A DNA stretch of 64,000 bases from JAJDNH01 sp964552395 (GTDB lineage: Bacteria > Acidobacteriota > Thermoanaerobaculia > Thermoanaerobaculales > Sulfomarinibacteraceae): contig CAZKGM010000005.1 in the NCBI GenBank assembly GCA_964552395.1, positions 1-64,000 of the forward strand. The letters run 5' to 3'. Positions 16,266-25,743 of this stretch are shown here, piece by piece. The translations under genes were made by a program, and so were the position numbers. The notes under the pieces were generated by a model that had not been told where the DNA came from, did not search any database, and was given only the letters and a program-made list of their open reading frames with translations. Each line of letters starts with the position of its first letter. The first letter of the stretch is position 1.

Positions 16266-17725
16266 GACTCGCCGATCTCGTGTCGCGTCTCGGCCAGGTC
16301 GCCGCCGCCGGTGATCTCTCGGACCGGGTCGACGGGATTATCCACGACTCGCGTCGGGTGCGTCCGAGGTGGATCTTCGCGGCCTTCCCGGGTGCAGTTA
16401 CCCACGGCCTCGAGTACTTGGAGGAAGCGCGGCAGAGGGGTGCCGCGGCCGTCCTCACCGACCGGCCGGCCCCGCACGGCGAGACCTTGCCGTGGCTGAT
16501 GAGCGCCGTACCGCGCCGCCATGCGGCGGTCGCTGCATGGGCGCTTGCCGGTGACCCGCAGCGACGTCTGACGATGGTGGGGGTCACCGGTACCAATGGC
16601 AAGAGTACGGTGGTCCATCTGCTGTCAGAGATCCTGCAGGCGGCCGGACGCGAGACGGGGGTGTTCGGTACGCTTGCCTATCGGGTGCCGGGTGGCGAGA
16701 TCCCGGCCGAGCGCACCACCCCCGAGGCGGCCGACCTGGCACCGCTGCTGAGGCAGCTGGTGGACTGCGGGGGCGAAGCGGCGGTGATGGAGGTATCGTC
16801 ACACGCGATTGCGCTCGAGCGCGTTGCGGGCCTCGAGTACGACGTCGCAGTGCTGACCAACCTGTCGCGGGACCACCTCGACTTCCACCACGATATGGAG
16901 TCGTACTTCGCGACCAAGAGGTGGCTCTTCACCGATGGCCTGGCGGCGGACGGACGTCGAGTGCTGCCGCTCGACGAACCGTGCGGAACGAGGCTTCTGG
17001 CGAGCCAACGGCCGGGAGACGTTACCTATGGCCTCGCCGGGGGCGACGTTCACGCCATCGAGCCGCGGTTCGACCTCGACGGGACCAGGTTCGGGCTCGC
17101 CATCGCGGGCGGGCTCTCAGAGGTGCGCTTACCATTGATCGGCGAGCACAACCTGCGCAATGGGCTCGCCGCCGCCGCTGCCGCACACGCCGTCGGCGTA
17201 CCGCTTGGGCCGATCGCGCAGGTCCTGAATGCGGCCAGACCGCTGCCGGGACGACTCGAGCGGGTGGCGGCAGAGCTAGCCTTTCCCGTCTTCGTCGACT
17301 ACGCTCACACACCCGACGGGCTGACCGCTGTGCTGCGATCGCTACGCCGGGTCAGCGAGGGGCGGCTGTTGGTTGTGTTCGGTGCGGGCGGCGACCGTGA
17401 TCCGGGCAAGCGGGAGCCGATGGGACGGGCCGTGGGCGAGCTCGCAGACGTCGCCATCGTCACCTCCGACAACCCGCGCTCCGAGGATCCGGAGGTGATC
17501 GCTGCGGCTGTGGCGGCCGGCGTGCGTGCAGCCGGTGCCGAACCACGAGTGGTGCTCGACCGTCGCCACGCGATCGCGGTTGCGCTCGATCTGGCCGACG
17601 AGCACTCGCTGGTCGTGATCGCCGGCAAGGGGCACGAGGCAGAGCAGGTCATCGGTGGGCGGCGTCTGCCATTCTCGGACCGGGAAGTGGTGAGCGAGCT
17701 CGCCGGGAGGTTGGCATGCGGATGA
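16262..17725 (+). CDS. murE: UDP-MurNAc-L-Ala-D-Glu:meso-diaminopimelate ligase
   Basis: This cytoplasmic ATP-dependent ligase adds the third stem residue. The 487-residue protein has the Mur ligase P-loop G110-TNGKS at residues 110-115 (VTGTNGKSTVV), the central HLDFH region, and the C-terminal substrate-choice motif D403-N-P-R406, which specifies meso-diaminopimelate instead of lysine. The organism therefore makes mDAP peptidoglycan, in agreement with the presence of mpl. The GTG start at 16262 overlaps ftsI by 4 bp; the end overlaps murF by 10 bp. Confidence 0.95.
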   Translation: MRLADLVSRLGQVAAAGDLSDRVDGIIHDSRRVRPRWIFAAFPGAVTHGLEYLEEARQRGAAAVLTDRPAPHGETLPWLMSAVPRRHAAVAAWALAGDPQRRLTMVGVTGTNGKSTVVHLLSEILQAAGRETGVFGTLAYRVPGGEIPAERTTPEAADLAPLLRQLVDCGGEAAVMEVSSHAIALERVAGLEYDVAVLTNLSRDHLDFHHDMESYFATKRWLFTDGLAADGRRVLPLDEPCGTRLLASQRPGDVTYGLAGGDVHAIEPRFDLDGTRFGLAIAGGLSEVRLPLIGEHNLRNGLAAAAAAHAVGVPLGPIAQVLNAARPLPGRLERVAAELAFPVFVDYAHTPDGLTAVLRSLRRVSEGRLLVVFGAGGDRDPGKREPMGRAVGELADVAIVTSDNPRSEDPEVIAAAVAAGVRAAGAEPRVVLDRRHAIAVALDLADEHSLVVIAGKGHEAEQVIGGRRLPFSDREVVSELAGRLACG

Positions 17726-19092
17726 CCGCCGGCGAGGTGGCCCGCGTTGTCGGCGGGCTTGTCGAGGGAGACCCCGGAGCCGTGCTTACGGGAGCCGAGG
17801 TCGACTCACGGCGGTTGCGCGAAGGCGACCTGTTCGTGGCCCTCGAGGGCGAGGCGAAGGACGGTCACGAGTTCGTGGCGAGCGCGCTGCAACTTGCTGC
17901 GGCAGCCCTGGTTCGTAGCGAACGGCAGCTGGCACCGCCACCACCGGGTCGCGCGCTGATCCGGGTCGAGGAGCCGCTCGCCGGCTATCACGTGCTGGCA
18001 ACCCTCGAACGCCGGCGGCGGACCTGGCAGATCGTTGGCATCACCGGCTCGGTCGGCAAGACCACAACCAAGGAGTTCCTCGGCAGCCTCCTCTCCTCCC
18101 GCTTTCGTACCGGAATCTCAGCGGGCAACCGCAACTCGACGCTGGGCTTACCGGCACAGCTTATCAACCAGTCCGAGGACGCCGAGCTCTTCGTTGCCGA
18201 GATGGGAATGAGCCATCCAGGTGAGCTCGACATCCTCGGGCGCATCGTCCGCCCTGACGTTCTCCTCTACACCCGCCTCGCACTGGCGCATACCGAGTTC
18301 CTCTCTGACATGGAGACGCTGGTCAGCGCCAAGGCGGAGCTCCTGCCGTACCTCAACCCCTCCGGCTGCCTGATCATCAACGACGATGATCCATACCAGG
18401 CCGGCTTCGCCGAGCTTTCCCCGGCGACGATGGTGTCTTACGGCAGGACTGCGTCGGCGGTGCGCATCGAGTCGCTGGACGATCTGGGGCTGCTCGGGAC
18501 CAGGTTTCGACTCGTAATCAACGATGAGAGCGCGGACGTGGAGCTGGCGGTTCCGGGCCGACACCAGGCCGAGAACCTCCTTGCAGCCGCCGCCGTGGCT
18601 GCAACTCTGGGTATCTCCGTTGAGGAGATTGCAGCCACTGCGGCCACTCTCGATGCGGCGGAGCATCGCGGCCGGCTGTTCCGTACGCCGGGGGGGGTCA
18701 CGGTGGTGGACGACAGCTACAACGCGTCGCCGCTGGCGGTGCGTCGGCTGCTGTTCCTGTTAGCGAAGGCTCCCGGGCGGCGGGTCGCGGTGCTCGGAGA
18801 GATGTACGAGCTCGGTGAGCAGTCGGCCTCCGCCCATGCGGAGATCGGACACGAGGCCGCACACAGCTGCGACGTGCTGATCGCTGTCGGGAAGGAGGAC
18901 GCCGCGTGCCTCGCCGAGGCTGCCCTGGATGCCGGCATGGAGGCGCCGCTGATCCACCTGATCGAGAATGCGGAGGCGGCCACGCAGCGGTTGATCCGGG
19001 TTGTTGAGCCAGGCGACGTGGTTCTGATCAAGGGCTCGCGAGGGGTCGGCCTCGACTGCACCGTCGCCGCATTGCTGGAGGAGGGCGCCTGA
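17716..19092 (+). CDS. murF: UDP-MurNAc-tripeptide:D-Ala-D-Ala ligase
   Basis: MurF adds D-Ala-D-Ala to complete the pentapeptide precursor. The 458-residue protein shows VDSRRLREGDLFVAL in the N-terminal domain, the P-loop GSVGKTTTKEF near residue 110, the NRNSTLGLP and VAEMGMSHPGEL blocks in the central domain, and VVDDSYNASP and KGSRGVGL in the C-terminal domain. Two ATGs (17716 and 17722) are possible. The second overlaps the murE stop as ATGA and matches the coupling seen through the cluster. Confidence 0.95.
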   Translation: MRMTAGEVARVVGGLVEGDPGAVLTGAEVDSRRLREGDLFVALEGEAKDGHEFVASALQLAAAALVRSERQLAPPPPGRALIRVEEPLAGYHVLATLERRRRTWQIVGITGSVGKTTTKEFLGSLLSSRFRTGISAGNRNSTLGLPAQLINQSEDAELFVAEMGMSHPGELDILGRIVRPDVLLYTRLALAHTEFLSDMETLVSAKAELLPYLNPSGCLIINDDDPYQAGFAELSPATMVSYGRTASAVRIESLDDLGLLGTRFRLVINDESADVELAVPGRHQAENLLAAAAVAATLGISVEEIAATAATLDAAEHRGRLFRTPGGVTVVDDSYNASPLAVRRLLFLLAKAPGRRVAVLGEMYELGEQSASAHAEIGHEAAHSCDVLIAVGKEDAACLAEAALDAGMEAPLIHLIENAEAATQRLIRVVEPGDVVLIKGSRGVGLDCTVAALLEEGA

Positions 19093-20177
19093 TGCTGTAC
19101 TGGCTCCTCTTCCCGCTCAAGGATCTGTGGATCGGCTTCAACGTTTTCCGATACATCACCTTCCGCACCGGTCTGGCGATCGCTTCGGCGTTCTTCATCA
19201 GCCTGCTCCTCGGCCCGCTGGTGATCAGGCGGCTGGCGGCCCTACAGATCCGGCAGACGATCCGCCAGGAGGGCCCGGAGCGGCACCTCGCCAAGGCGGG
19301 AACCCCAACCATGGGAGGGGTTCTGATCGTCGGAGCGTTTACGATCGCGACGTTGCTGTGGGCGGATCTCACCAACCCCTACCTGTGGACGGTGGTTCTC
19401 GTCACCCTGGCGTACGCGGGGGTCGGCCTTGCCGACGACTGGATGAAGGTGCGGCACCATCGCAGCCTCGGGCTCAGCGCGAGGCAGAAGCTCCTCCTGC
19501 AGGCTGTGATCGGCCTCGCCGCGGGTTACGCGGTGCGCACCTTGGCTGCGCCGGCTCCGCACGCAGGTGCGCTGGCGTTGCCGTTTTTCAAGGACGTGCT
19601 GCTGCCGCTGGGGATCCTGTACTTTCCCTTCGTGATGGTCGTCCTGATCGGGGCCTCCAACGCCGTCAACCTCACGGATGGGCTCGACGGTCTCGCTATC
19701 GGTTCGATGGCCATCGCCATCGCGACCTACACCGTGTTCGTGTACATCGCGGGCCACTCGCGCATTGCCGATTACCTGCGCATCGTGTCGGTCTCGGGCG
19801 CGGGCGAGGTGACCGTTTTCACCGGCGCCGTGGTCGGTGCGGCGTTGGGTTTCTTGTGGTTCAATTGCCATCCGGCGCAGGTATTCATGGGTGACGTGGG
19901 CTCCCTCGGCCTCGGCGGCGCGATCGGCATCGTGGCCGTGGTTGCCAAACAGGAGCTACTGCTGATTGTCGTTGGCGGACTGTTTGTGGTCGAGGCGCTG
20001 TCCGTTCTCATCCAGGTGGGCTCCTACCGGCTGCGCGGCAAGCGGGTCTTTCGCATGGCTCCGTTGCACCACCATTTCGAGCTCAAGGGCTGGGACGAAA
20101 CCCAGGTAGTCGTACGGTTCTGGATCGTTGGCGTGGTGTTCGCTCTGGCCGGGCTCGCCACCCTGAAGCTGAGGTGA
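19092..20177 (+). CDS. mraY: Phospho-N-acetylmuramoyl-pentapeptide transferase
   Basis: MraY moves phospho-MurNAc-pentapeptide from UDP to undecaprenyl phosphate, giving lipid I. The 361-residue protein has about ten TM helices and the catalytic loops: AKAGTPTMGGVL, the double Asp of GLADDWMKV, NLTDGLDGL, and the histidine-rich MAPLHHHFELKGW. Its ATG shares one base with the murF stop codon. Length and motifs are typical. Confidence 0.96.
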   Translation: MLYWLLFPLKDLWIGFNVFRYITFRTGLAIASAFFISLLLGPLVIRRLAALQIRQTIRQEGPERHLAKAGTPTMGGVLIVGAFTIATLLWADLTNPYLWTVVLVTLAYAGVGLADDWMKVRHHRSLGLSARQKLLLQAVIGLAAGYAVRTLAAPAPHAGALALPFFKDVLLPLGILYFPFVMVVLIGASNAVNLTDGLDGLAIGSMAIAIATYTVFVYIAGHSRIADYLRIVSVSGAGEVTVFTGAVVGAALGFLWFNCHPAQVFMGDVGSLGLGGAIGIVAVVAKQELLLIVVGGLFVVEALSVLIQVGSYRLRGKRVFRMAPLHHHFELKGWDETQVVVRFWIVGVVFALAGLATLKLR

Positions 20178-21520
20178 GCGTGAGGCACCGTCCCCCTTAC
20201 CGCGTGTTGGTTGTCGGCCTGGGCGCCTCGGGCCAGGCGGCGGCCCGCCTCGCGGCAGCCGAAGGAGCGATGGTGAGGGTCACGGACCAACGTTCCCCAA
20301 CCGAGCTCGCCGATGTTGTCAACGGTATGGAACGGATCGACGGGGCGTTTCTTGGCGGCCATCCGACAGCCTGCCTGGAGGGCATTGACCTGGTGGTGAC
20401 GAGCCCGGGCGTGGCGCCAACAACCGCGATCCTGTCCGAGGCGAGGAGCCGCGGCATCGAGGTTCTACCGGAGGTCGAGTTTGCCTGGCGGCGGCGGATG
20501 GACTCGCCGTTGGCTGCGGTTACCGGCTCCAACGGGAAGAGCACAGTGACGACGCTGATCGCCGACATGCTGGCGGCCTCGGGGACGGCAGCCGTTGCGG
20601 GCGGCAACCTCGGCACGCCGGCCTCACAGCTGGTGCTCGATGGAGGATGGAGCCATTGGGTCCTCGAGATCTCGAGCTTCCAGGCGGAGCTCATGGTCGG
20701 GCTGCGGCCGGCCGTCGGCGTGCTCCTCAATCTTACCCAGGATCACCTCGAGCGCCACGCGAGCTTCGACGACTACCGGCGGGCCAAGCTGCGGCTCATT
20801 GCCCACCAGACCGCTGCCGATGTGGCGGTGCTCAACCTCGACGACCCGGCCCTCGAAGCGGTCGAACCGCTCGCCCGTCGTCTCTGGTTCTCCATTGCCG
20901 GCAAGGCGGACGGGTGGCTTGACGGCGACGTGCTTCGCCTGGATCGCGACGAGCTCATACGCACCGACGCCATGGCTCTCGCCGGCCAGCACAACCTGGC
21001 CAACGCCCTGGCAGCGGCCCTTGCGGCGCGTGAGCTCGGCGCCACCGTGCAAGCGGCAGCGGCGACGCTCGCCAGCTTCCGGGGCCTGCCGCACCGCCAC
21101 GCCACGGTCCACGAGGCCGGCGGCGTGCGCTGGGTCGATGACAGCAAGGCAACCAACGTCGGCGCCACACAGGCGGCTCTCGCGGGCTATGACGAGAAGA
21201 GCGTGCACCTGATCCTGGGCGGGCTCGGCAAGGGACAGGACTTCGGGCCGTTGGCCCCTGGGGTCGAGCGCGCCGCGCGGGCGGTGTACCTCATCGGTGC
21301 CGACGCGCAACGGATTGCCGCGGCGCTCGCCAATGCGGCGCCGCTCGAGCTGTGCGGTACCCTCGACGAAGCGGTGGCACGAGCCCGCCGGGCGGCACGT
21401 TCTGGAGAGATCGTGCTGCTGGCGCCGGCCTGCGCCTCCTACGATCAGTTCGCGAGCTACGCGGCACGCGGAGACGCTTTTGCGGAGATGGCTCGCGGGA
21501 AGGAGGTCGGATGCCGCTGA
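20174..21520 (+). CDS. murD: UDP-MurNAc-L-alanine:D-glutamate ligase
   Basis: MurD adds D-glutamate to UDP-MurNAc-L-Ala. The 448-residue protein has an N-terminal Rossmann-like domain (VVGLGASGQAAARLAA), the P-loop with K122 (GSNGKSTVT), LNLTQDHLERHASFDDY, and the C-terminal WVDDSKATNVGAT and LILGGLGKGQDF blocks. The start is GTG 20174, overlapping the mraY stop. The 3' end overlaps ftsW by 10 bp. Confidence 0.95.
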   Translation: MSVRHRPPYRVLVVGLGASGQAAARLAAAEGAMVRVTDQRSPTELADVVNGMERIDGAFLGGHPTACLEGIDLVVTSPGVAPTTAILSEARSRGIEVLPEVEFAWRRRMDSPLAAVTGSNGKSTVTTLIADMLAASGTAAVAGGNLGTPASQLVLDGGWSHWVLEISSFQAELMVGLRPAVGVLLNLTQDHLERHASFDDYRRAKLRLIAHQTAADVAVLNLDDPALEAVEPLARRLWFSIAGKADGWLDGDVLRLDRDELIRTDAMALAGQHNLANALAAALAARELGATVQAAAATLASFRGLPHRHATVHEAGGVRWVDDSKATNVGATQAALAGYDEKSVHLILGGLGKGQDFGPLAPGVERAARAVYLIGADAQRIAAALANAAPLELCGTLDEAVARARRAARSGEIVLLAPACASYDQFASYAARGDAFAEMARGKEVGCR

Positions 21521-22602
21521 AGCAGCGCTTCGACCGCCTCCTGCTCACGGCCGCCGTGGTCGAGACCGTGCTCGGGCTGGCCCTGGTCGCGTCGGCGTCG
21601 TGGCTCATCGCCGTCGAGCGGTACCATCGTCCCGGGACGTACTTTCTAACCTGGCAGGCGGCGGCAGCGATGGTCGGGATGGCGGCGCTGGTCGCGGCGA
21701 TGCACGTTCGCCTCGAGCTGCTCGAGGACGAACGGCTGGGATGGGCGCTGGTCGCGGGATCGTGCCTACTGCTCGTGGGCGCGCTCGCCCAGGCGCCGGT
21801 GGCCCACGCCCACCGCTGGATCGGAATCGGCGGGCTGTCGGTGCAGCCTTCGGTGCTGGCGAGAGTGGCGGTGATCGTGTTCGCATCGGTGCAGCTGCCG
21901 CGCCTGGCTGATGAGGGTTGGCGGCCGCGACGGCTGATGCTCATCGGCAGCAGTCTCGTCATCACTGCCGCCTTGATCGTCCTCGAGCCGGATCTCGGCT
22001 CCTCCGTGCTGCTGCTTGCCGTCGTCGCCGCAATGGCGGTGGTTGCCGGCATGCCGGCGCGCCTGATGGCGGCGCCGGCGGTGGCCGGGCTGGCCGCAGT
22101 CGTCGTCGCGGTCGCCACGTCGCCGTACCGGTTGGCTCGGGTCCGCGCGTTCTTCGATCCCGAGGCGGCGAGTGCGGCCGCCTGGCAGACGCGACAGAGC
22201 CTCATCGCCATCGGCAGCGGCGGTGTCCTGGGAAGGGGCTACGGCGCCGGTCTGCAGAAGCTGTTCTTCCTGCCCGAGCCGCACACCGACTTCATCTTCG
22301 CCATCGTCGGTGAGGAGTTGGGCCTCATCGGCGCCCTCACCCTTCTCCTCCTGGTGGGCGTCATCGCGTGGCGGGGGTTACGCATCGCGCGCCGTCAGGT
22401 GCAACCACACCTCGCCCTGCTCGCCTTCGGCCTGACCTTTGCTTTCGCCCTGCAGAGCCTGCTGCACATGTCGGTTTGCCTCGGCCTGGCGCCGCCCAAG
22501 GGCATTCCTCTGCCACTCGTCAGCTACGGCAAGACCGATCTCGTGGTCTCCCTCGGCTCGCTGGGTTTGCTGCTGAACCTCTCCCGGGAGGTGGGCCCGT
22601 GA
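21511..22602 (+). CDS. ftsW: Peptidoglycan glycosyltransferase FtsW (SEDS family)
   Basis: FtsW polymerises septal glycan from lipid II together with FtsI. The 363-residue protein has about ten TM helices and SEDS landmarks: HRWIGIGGLSVQPS, VLEPDLGSS, PEPHTDFIFAIVGEELG (with the family's essential acidic residue) and a C-terminal PPKGIPLPLVSYGKTD. In that last motif the family usually reads PTKG and SYGG. Here there is PPKG and a lysine instead of the second glycine, a change worth noting. The ATG at 21511 has AAGGAGGT upstream and overlaps murD by 10 bp. The flanking mur genes fit FtsW better than RodA. Confidence 0.92.
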   Translation: MPLKQRFDRLLLTAAVVETVLGLALVASASWLIAVERYHRPGTYFLTWQAAAAMVGMAALVAAMHVRLELLEDERLGWALVAGSCLLLVGALAQAPVAHAHRWIGIGGLSVQPSVLARVAVIVFASVQLPRLADEGWRPRRLMLIGSSLVITAALIVLEPDLGSSVLLLAVVAAMAVVAGMPARLMAAPAVAGLAAVVVAVATSPYRLARVRAFFDPEAASAAAWQTRQSLIAIGSGGVLGRGYGAGLQKLFFLPEPHTDFIFAIVGEELGLIGALTLLLLVGVIAWRGLRIARRQVQPHLALLAFGLTFAFALQSLLHMSVCLGLAPPKGIPLPLVSYGKTDLVVSLGSLGLLLNLSREVGP

Positions 22603-23675
22603 GCCGCATGGTGGTGATTGCGGGCGGCGGCACGGGCGGCCACATCTTCCCGGGGTTGGCGGTGGCGGAGCAGCTGCAGACGATGGGGGTTTCCGTGCAC
22701 TGGCTGGGCGCCCGCCGCGGTCTCGAGGCGGAGCTGGTCGGTCAGCGCGGCCTGCCGCTGACCCTGGTGGAGATCGAAGGCATTCATGCTCGCGAGCCGG
22801 CGGCGGTGGTGCGCGCCCTCTTCGCACTGCCGTCTGCGATCGGCGGAGCCTTGCGCGCGCTGCTGCGCCTGCGGCCGATGTCGGTGCTCGGCGTCGGCGG
22901 GTACGCCTCAGCCGCGGGAGTCCTCGGCGGGGGTATGCTCGGGATACCGTGGGTGCTGCAGGAGCAGAACGCGATTCCGGGGTGGACGAACCGGCTGCTG
23001 GCGCCGTGGGCCGACCTCATCTGCTGCGGCTTTGCCGATGCCGTCGCCGAGTTTCCATCGCTCGACGCGGAGTGGACGGGCAATCCGGTACGTTCACAGT
23101 TCTTCGACACCGAGGAGCCTGCCGTGCACGAGCCGCCGCACCTGTTGATTCTCGGCGGCAGCCAGGGCTCGCTGTTTATCAACCGCGTGCTGCCGCGCGC
23201 GCTGGCCGAGCTTGCGAGGGCCGGCATCAGACCGAAGGTGCTGCACCAGGCGGGCGTGCGGTGGGCGGAGGTCGTGCGCACGGCGTACGCGGACCTGCAC
23301 TTCGAGGCCGAGGTGCGCGCGTTTCTCGCCGAGCCGTGGACCGCGTTCGCCGACGCGGATCTGATCGTTGCACGTTCCGGCGCCCTCACCGTGGCCGAGC
23401 TGGCGGCCGCCGGTCGTGCAGCGCTTCTGATTCCCTTCGCGGCGGCTGCGGGCAACCATCAGGAGCACAACGCCCGCTCGCTGGCGCGCGCTGGCGGCGC
23501 GGTGGTGCTGCTCGAGCGCGACGCGACGCCGGCACGGGTTGCCGCCGTGTTGGGAGGGCTCATCGCCGAGCCCGGGCGGCTCGGCGCGATGGCCGAGAGC
23601 ACGCGATCGTTCGCGTTGCCGGATGCGGCGCGCCGGATCGCCGAGCGGCTGGTTTCCGTGGGGGGTGGGACGTGA
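22599..23675 (+). CDS. murG: UDP-GlcNAc:lipid I N-acetylglucosaminyltransferase
   Basis: MurG converts lipid I to lipid II at the inner face of the membrane. The 358-residue GT28 enzyme has the N-terminal glycine loop GGGTGGH (residues 9-15), VGGYASAAGVL, LQEQNAIPGWTNRLL, the second loop LGGSQGSLFIN, and the donor-binding VARSGALTVAELAAAGRAAL and NHQEHNA. It starts GTG at 22599 overlapping ftsW and ends overlapping murC, each by 4 bp. Confidence 0.95.
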   Translation: MSRMVVIAGGGTGGHIFPGLAVAEQLQTMGVSVHWLGARRGLEAELVGQRGLPLTLVEIEGIHAREPAAVVRALFALPSAIGGALRALLRLRPMSVLGVGGYASAAGVLGGGMLGIPWVLQEQNAIPGWTNRLLAPWADLICCGFADAVAEFPSLDAEWTGNPVRSQFFDTEEPAVHEPPHLLILGGSQGSLFINRVLPRALAELARAGIRPKVLHQAGVRWAEVVRTAYADLHFEAEVRAFLAEPWTAFADADLIVARSGALTVAELAAAGRAALLIPFAAAAGNHQEHNARSLARAGGAVVLLERDATPARVAAVLGGLIAEPGRLGAMAESTRSFALPDAARRIAERLVSVGGGT

Positions 23676-25042
23676 GGCTCGGCGGCGTAAGGCACCTGCA
23701 CTTCATGGGGATCGGTGGGGCCGGAATGAGTGCGCTCGCAGAGCTCGCACTGGCCGAGGGTCTGGAGGTGAGCGGCTGCGACCTTCAGTCCACCGATCGG
23801 ATACAGGCGCTCGAGCGGCTGGGAGCTCGGGTTGCGGTGGGCCACGATCCCCGGCACCTGGACGGCGCCGACGCGCTGGTGGTGACATCGGCCGTCGTTG
23901 GCGATCAGCCCGAAGTGAACGAGGCTCGGCGGCTCGGTGTGGCGGTCGTGCGTCGGGCCACGCTCCTCGGTGAGGCCATGCGCGGCCACCTGGGAGTCGC
24001 TGTCGCCGGCAGCCACGGCAAGACCACGACCTCGGCCCTGATTGGCTTCGTCCTGACGAGGGCCGGTTGCGATCCGACGGTCGTCATCGGCGGTCGCGCC
24101 GCCTACCTTGAGGGTCACAGCCGTCGTGGCCGGGGCGAGCTGATGGTGTGCGAGGCGGACGAGTACGACCGCTCGTTCCTCGAGCTGGCGCCGGCCTGGG
24201 TCGTTGTCACCAACATAGAGGCAGAGCACCTCGACACCTATGGCACCGTGGACGCGCTCGAGGGGGCGTTTGCCGAGCTCGCTGGACGGGTGCCGTTCTA
24301 CGGTGCGCTGATCGCGTGCATCGATGATCCGGGCGCCGCCCGCGTGGCGGCCGTTCATCGGGGACGCGTCGTGACGTACGGTACCGGGCCCGCAGCGCAT
24401 CTGCGCGCCGAGGATCTGCGAACCACGGCCGCCGGGAGCCTGTTCACGGTTCGCTGCGACGGCGAGCCCATCGGCGACGTCGAGCTCGGTCTGCCAGGGC
24501 TGCACAACGTTCGCAACGCGCTGGCCGCGATCGCGGTCGGCATCGAGGTCGGTCTCAAGATCGAAGATATGGCGCCTGCTCTGGCCGTCTTCGACGGCGT
24601 TGAGCGTCGTTTCCAGCTGCTCGGCGACCGCGATGGCGTGACGGTGGTGGATGACTACGCCCATCACCCGACCGAGATCCGCGCGCTGCTGGCCGCGGCA
24701 CGCCAGCGGTTTCCCGAGCGGCGTCTGGTGGTTGCGTTCCAGCCACACCTGTACAGCCGTACGGAGCGCTTCGCGCTCGAGCTCGGCGCCGCCCTCGCCG
24801 GTGCCGACAGCACGATCGTGCTGCCGATCTACGCCGCACGCGAACGGCCGCTGCCAGGAGTTGCCGCGAGACTCGTGGTTGAAGCGGTGCAGAACTGCGG
24901 CGGCGTGGCAATATCGGTTTCCTCGCTCGAGGACGCGGTTCGGGTGTTGGACGGCGAGCTGCAGCGGGGGGACGTGTTGCTGACGGCCGGGGCCGGCGAC
25001 ATCGACCGTGTCGCCGTGGCGTGGCTCGGAGGTGGCGTGTGA
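23672..25042 (+). CDS. murC: UDP-MurNAc:L-alanine ligase
   Basis: MurC starts the stem peptide. The 456-residue protein has FMGIGGAGMSALAELA at the N-terminus, the P-loop GSHGKTTTSAL, CEADEYDRSFLELAP, NIEAEHLDTY, and the C-terminal VVDDYAHHPTEIRALL and FQPHLYSRT. The start is GTG 23672, overlapping murG. murB commonly follows murC in dcw clusters, but here the next gene is ftsQ. Confidence 0.95.
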   Translation: MRLGGVRHLHFMGIGGAGMSALAELALAEGLEVSGCDLQSTDRIQALERLGARVAVGHDPRHLDGADALVVTSAVVGDQPEVNEARRLGVAVVRRATLLGEAMRGHLGVAVAGSHGKTTTSALIGFVLTRAGCDPTVVIGGRAAYLEGHSRRGRGELMVCEADEYDRSFLELAPAWVVVTNIEAEHLDTYGTVDALEGAFAELAGRVPFYGALIACIDDPGAARVAAVHRGRVVTYGTGPAAHLRAEDLRTTAAGSLFTVRCDGEPIGDVELGLPGLHNVRNALAAIAVGIEVGLKIEDMAPALAVFDGVERRFQLLGDRDGVTVVDDYAHHPTEIRALLAAARQRFPERRLVVAFQPHLYSRTERFALELGAALAGADSTIVLPIYAARERPLPGVAARLVVEAVQNCGGVAISVSSLEDAVRVLDGELQRGDVLLTAGAGDIDRVAVAWLGGGV

Positions 25043-25743
25043 GGGCGTTGCCGCCTCCGTTCCCGGCCGGCCTGCGACGGCCGCGTCCGAGGCGCGCCCG
25101 GCTGTGGGTGCGATGGCTGCCGCTGGCGCTGCCGGCCGTGCTCCCACTGGCGTTGCTCTGGCGGGTGGGGACGGTCCAGATCCAAGGCTGTCCTGGCCTT
25201 CCGGCCTCGGCGTGCCGTTCGCTCCACGACCTGGTCGGAACCCCTGTTGTGCTACTCCACCTCGACCGTATTCGCGATGATGTCCAGGCGTGGCCGGGAG
25301 TGGCGCTGGTCGAGGTCCGCTTCGAGGCGCCGGGTACCTTGTCGGTAACGGCGCATCCTGCGGAGGCGGCCGGCTCGGTTCGGGTAGGCAGGGGGTGGCG
25401 GGCCGTCTGCGCCGACGGCCAGGTTGGAGCTGCGCTGACAGCGCCGCAGCCACCGGTCCTGGCTGGCTTCGGTGCCGACCGCGGCAAGCTGGCCTCGGCG
25501 CTCGTTGTCGGTCGGCGGCTGGCAAGGCAGACGGGCCTCGTCGTCCGGCGCTTGCGCCGCATCCTTCCCGACGACCTCGAGGTCGTGCTCGCCGACAGCG
25601 GCGGGGAGTCGTACACCATCCACGTGGTGCCCGGCGGGAGCAGGGCAGAGCGAGCCTGGTGCGAGCTGCTCCGGACCGGCGGCGCCGGCGCGTGGGCCGA
25701 CCTGCGTGGAGATTTCCGAATGGTCATTGGGGGTGCTCGATGA
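25039..25743 (+). CDS. ftsQ: Cell division protein FtsQ (POTRA domain)
   Basis: The 234-residue bitopic protein has a very basic, Pro/Arg-rich cytoplasmic end, one TM helix (about residues 31-48), a POTRA domain beginning VGTVQIQGCPGL and continuing VALVEVRFEAPGTLSV, then a beta domain. FtsQ recruits FtsL/FtsB to the septum. Sequence identity in the family is low, and the call rests on architecture and position between murC and ftsA. The GTG start at 25039 overlaps murC and the stop overlaps ftsA. Two cysteines flank the POTRA turn (GCPGLPASAC), which is uncommon and could form a periplasmic disulfide. Confidence 0.85.
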   Translation: MRALPPPFPAGLRRPRPRRARLWVRWLPLALPAVLPLALLWRVGTVQIQGCPGLPASACRSLHDLVGTPVVLLHLDRIRDDVQAWPGVALVEVRFEAPGTLSVTAHPAEAAGSVRVGRGWRAVCADGQVGAALTAPQPPVLAGFGADRGKLASALVVGRRLARQTGLVVRRLRRILPDDLEVVLADSGGESYTIHVVPGGSRAERAWCELLRTGGAGAWADLRGDFRMVIGGAR

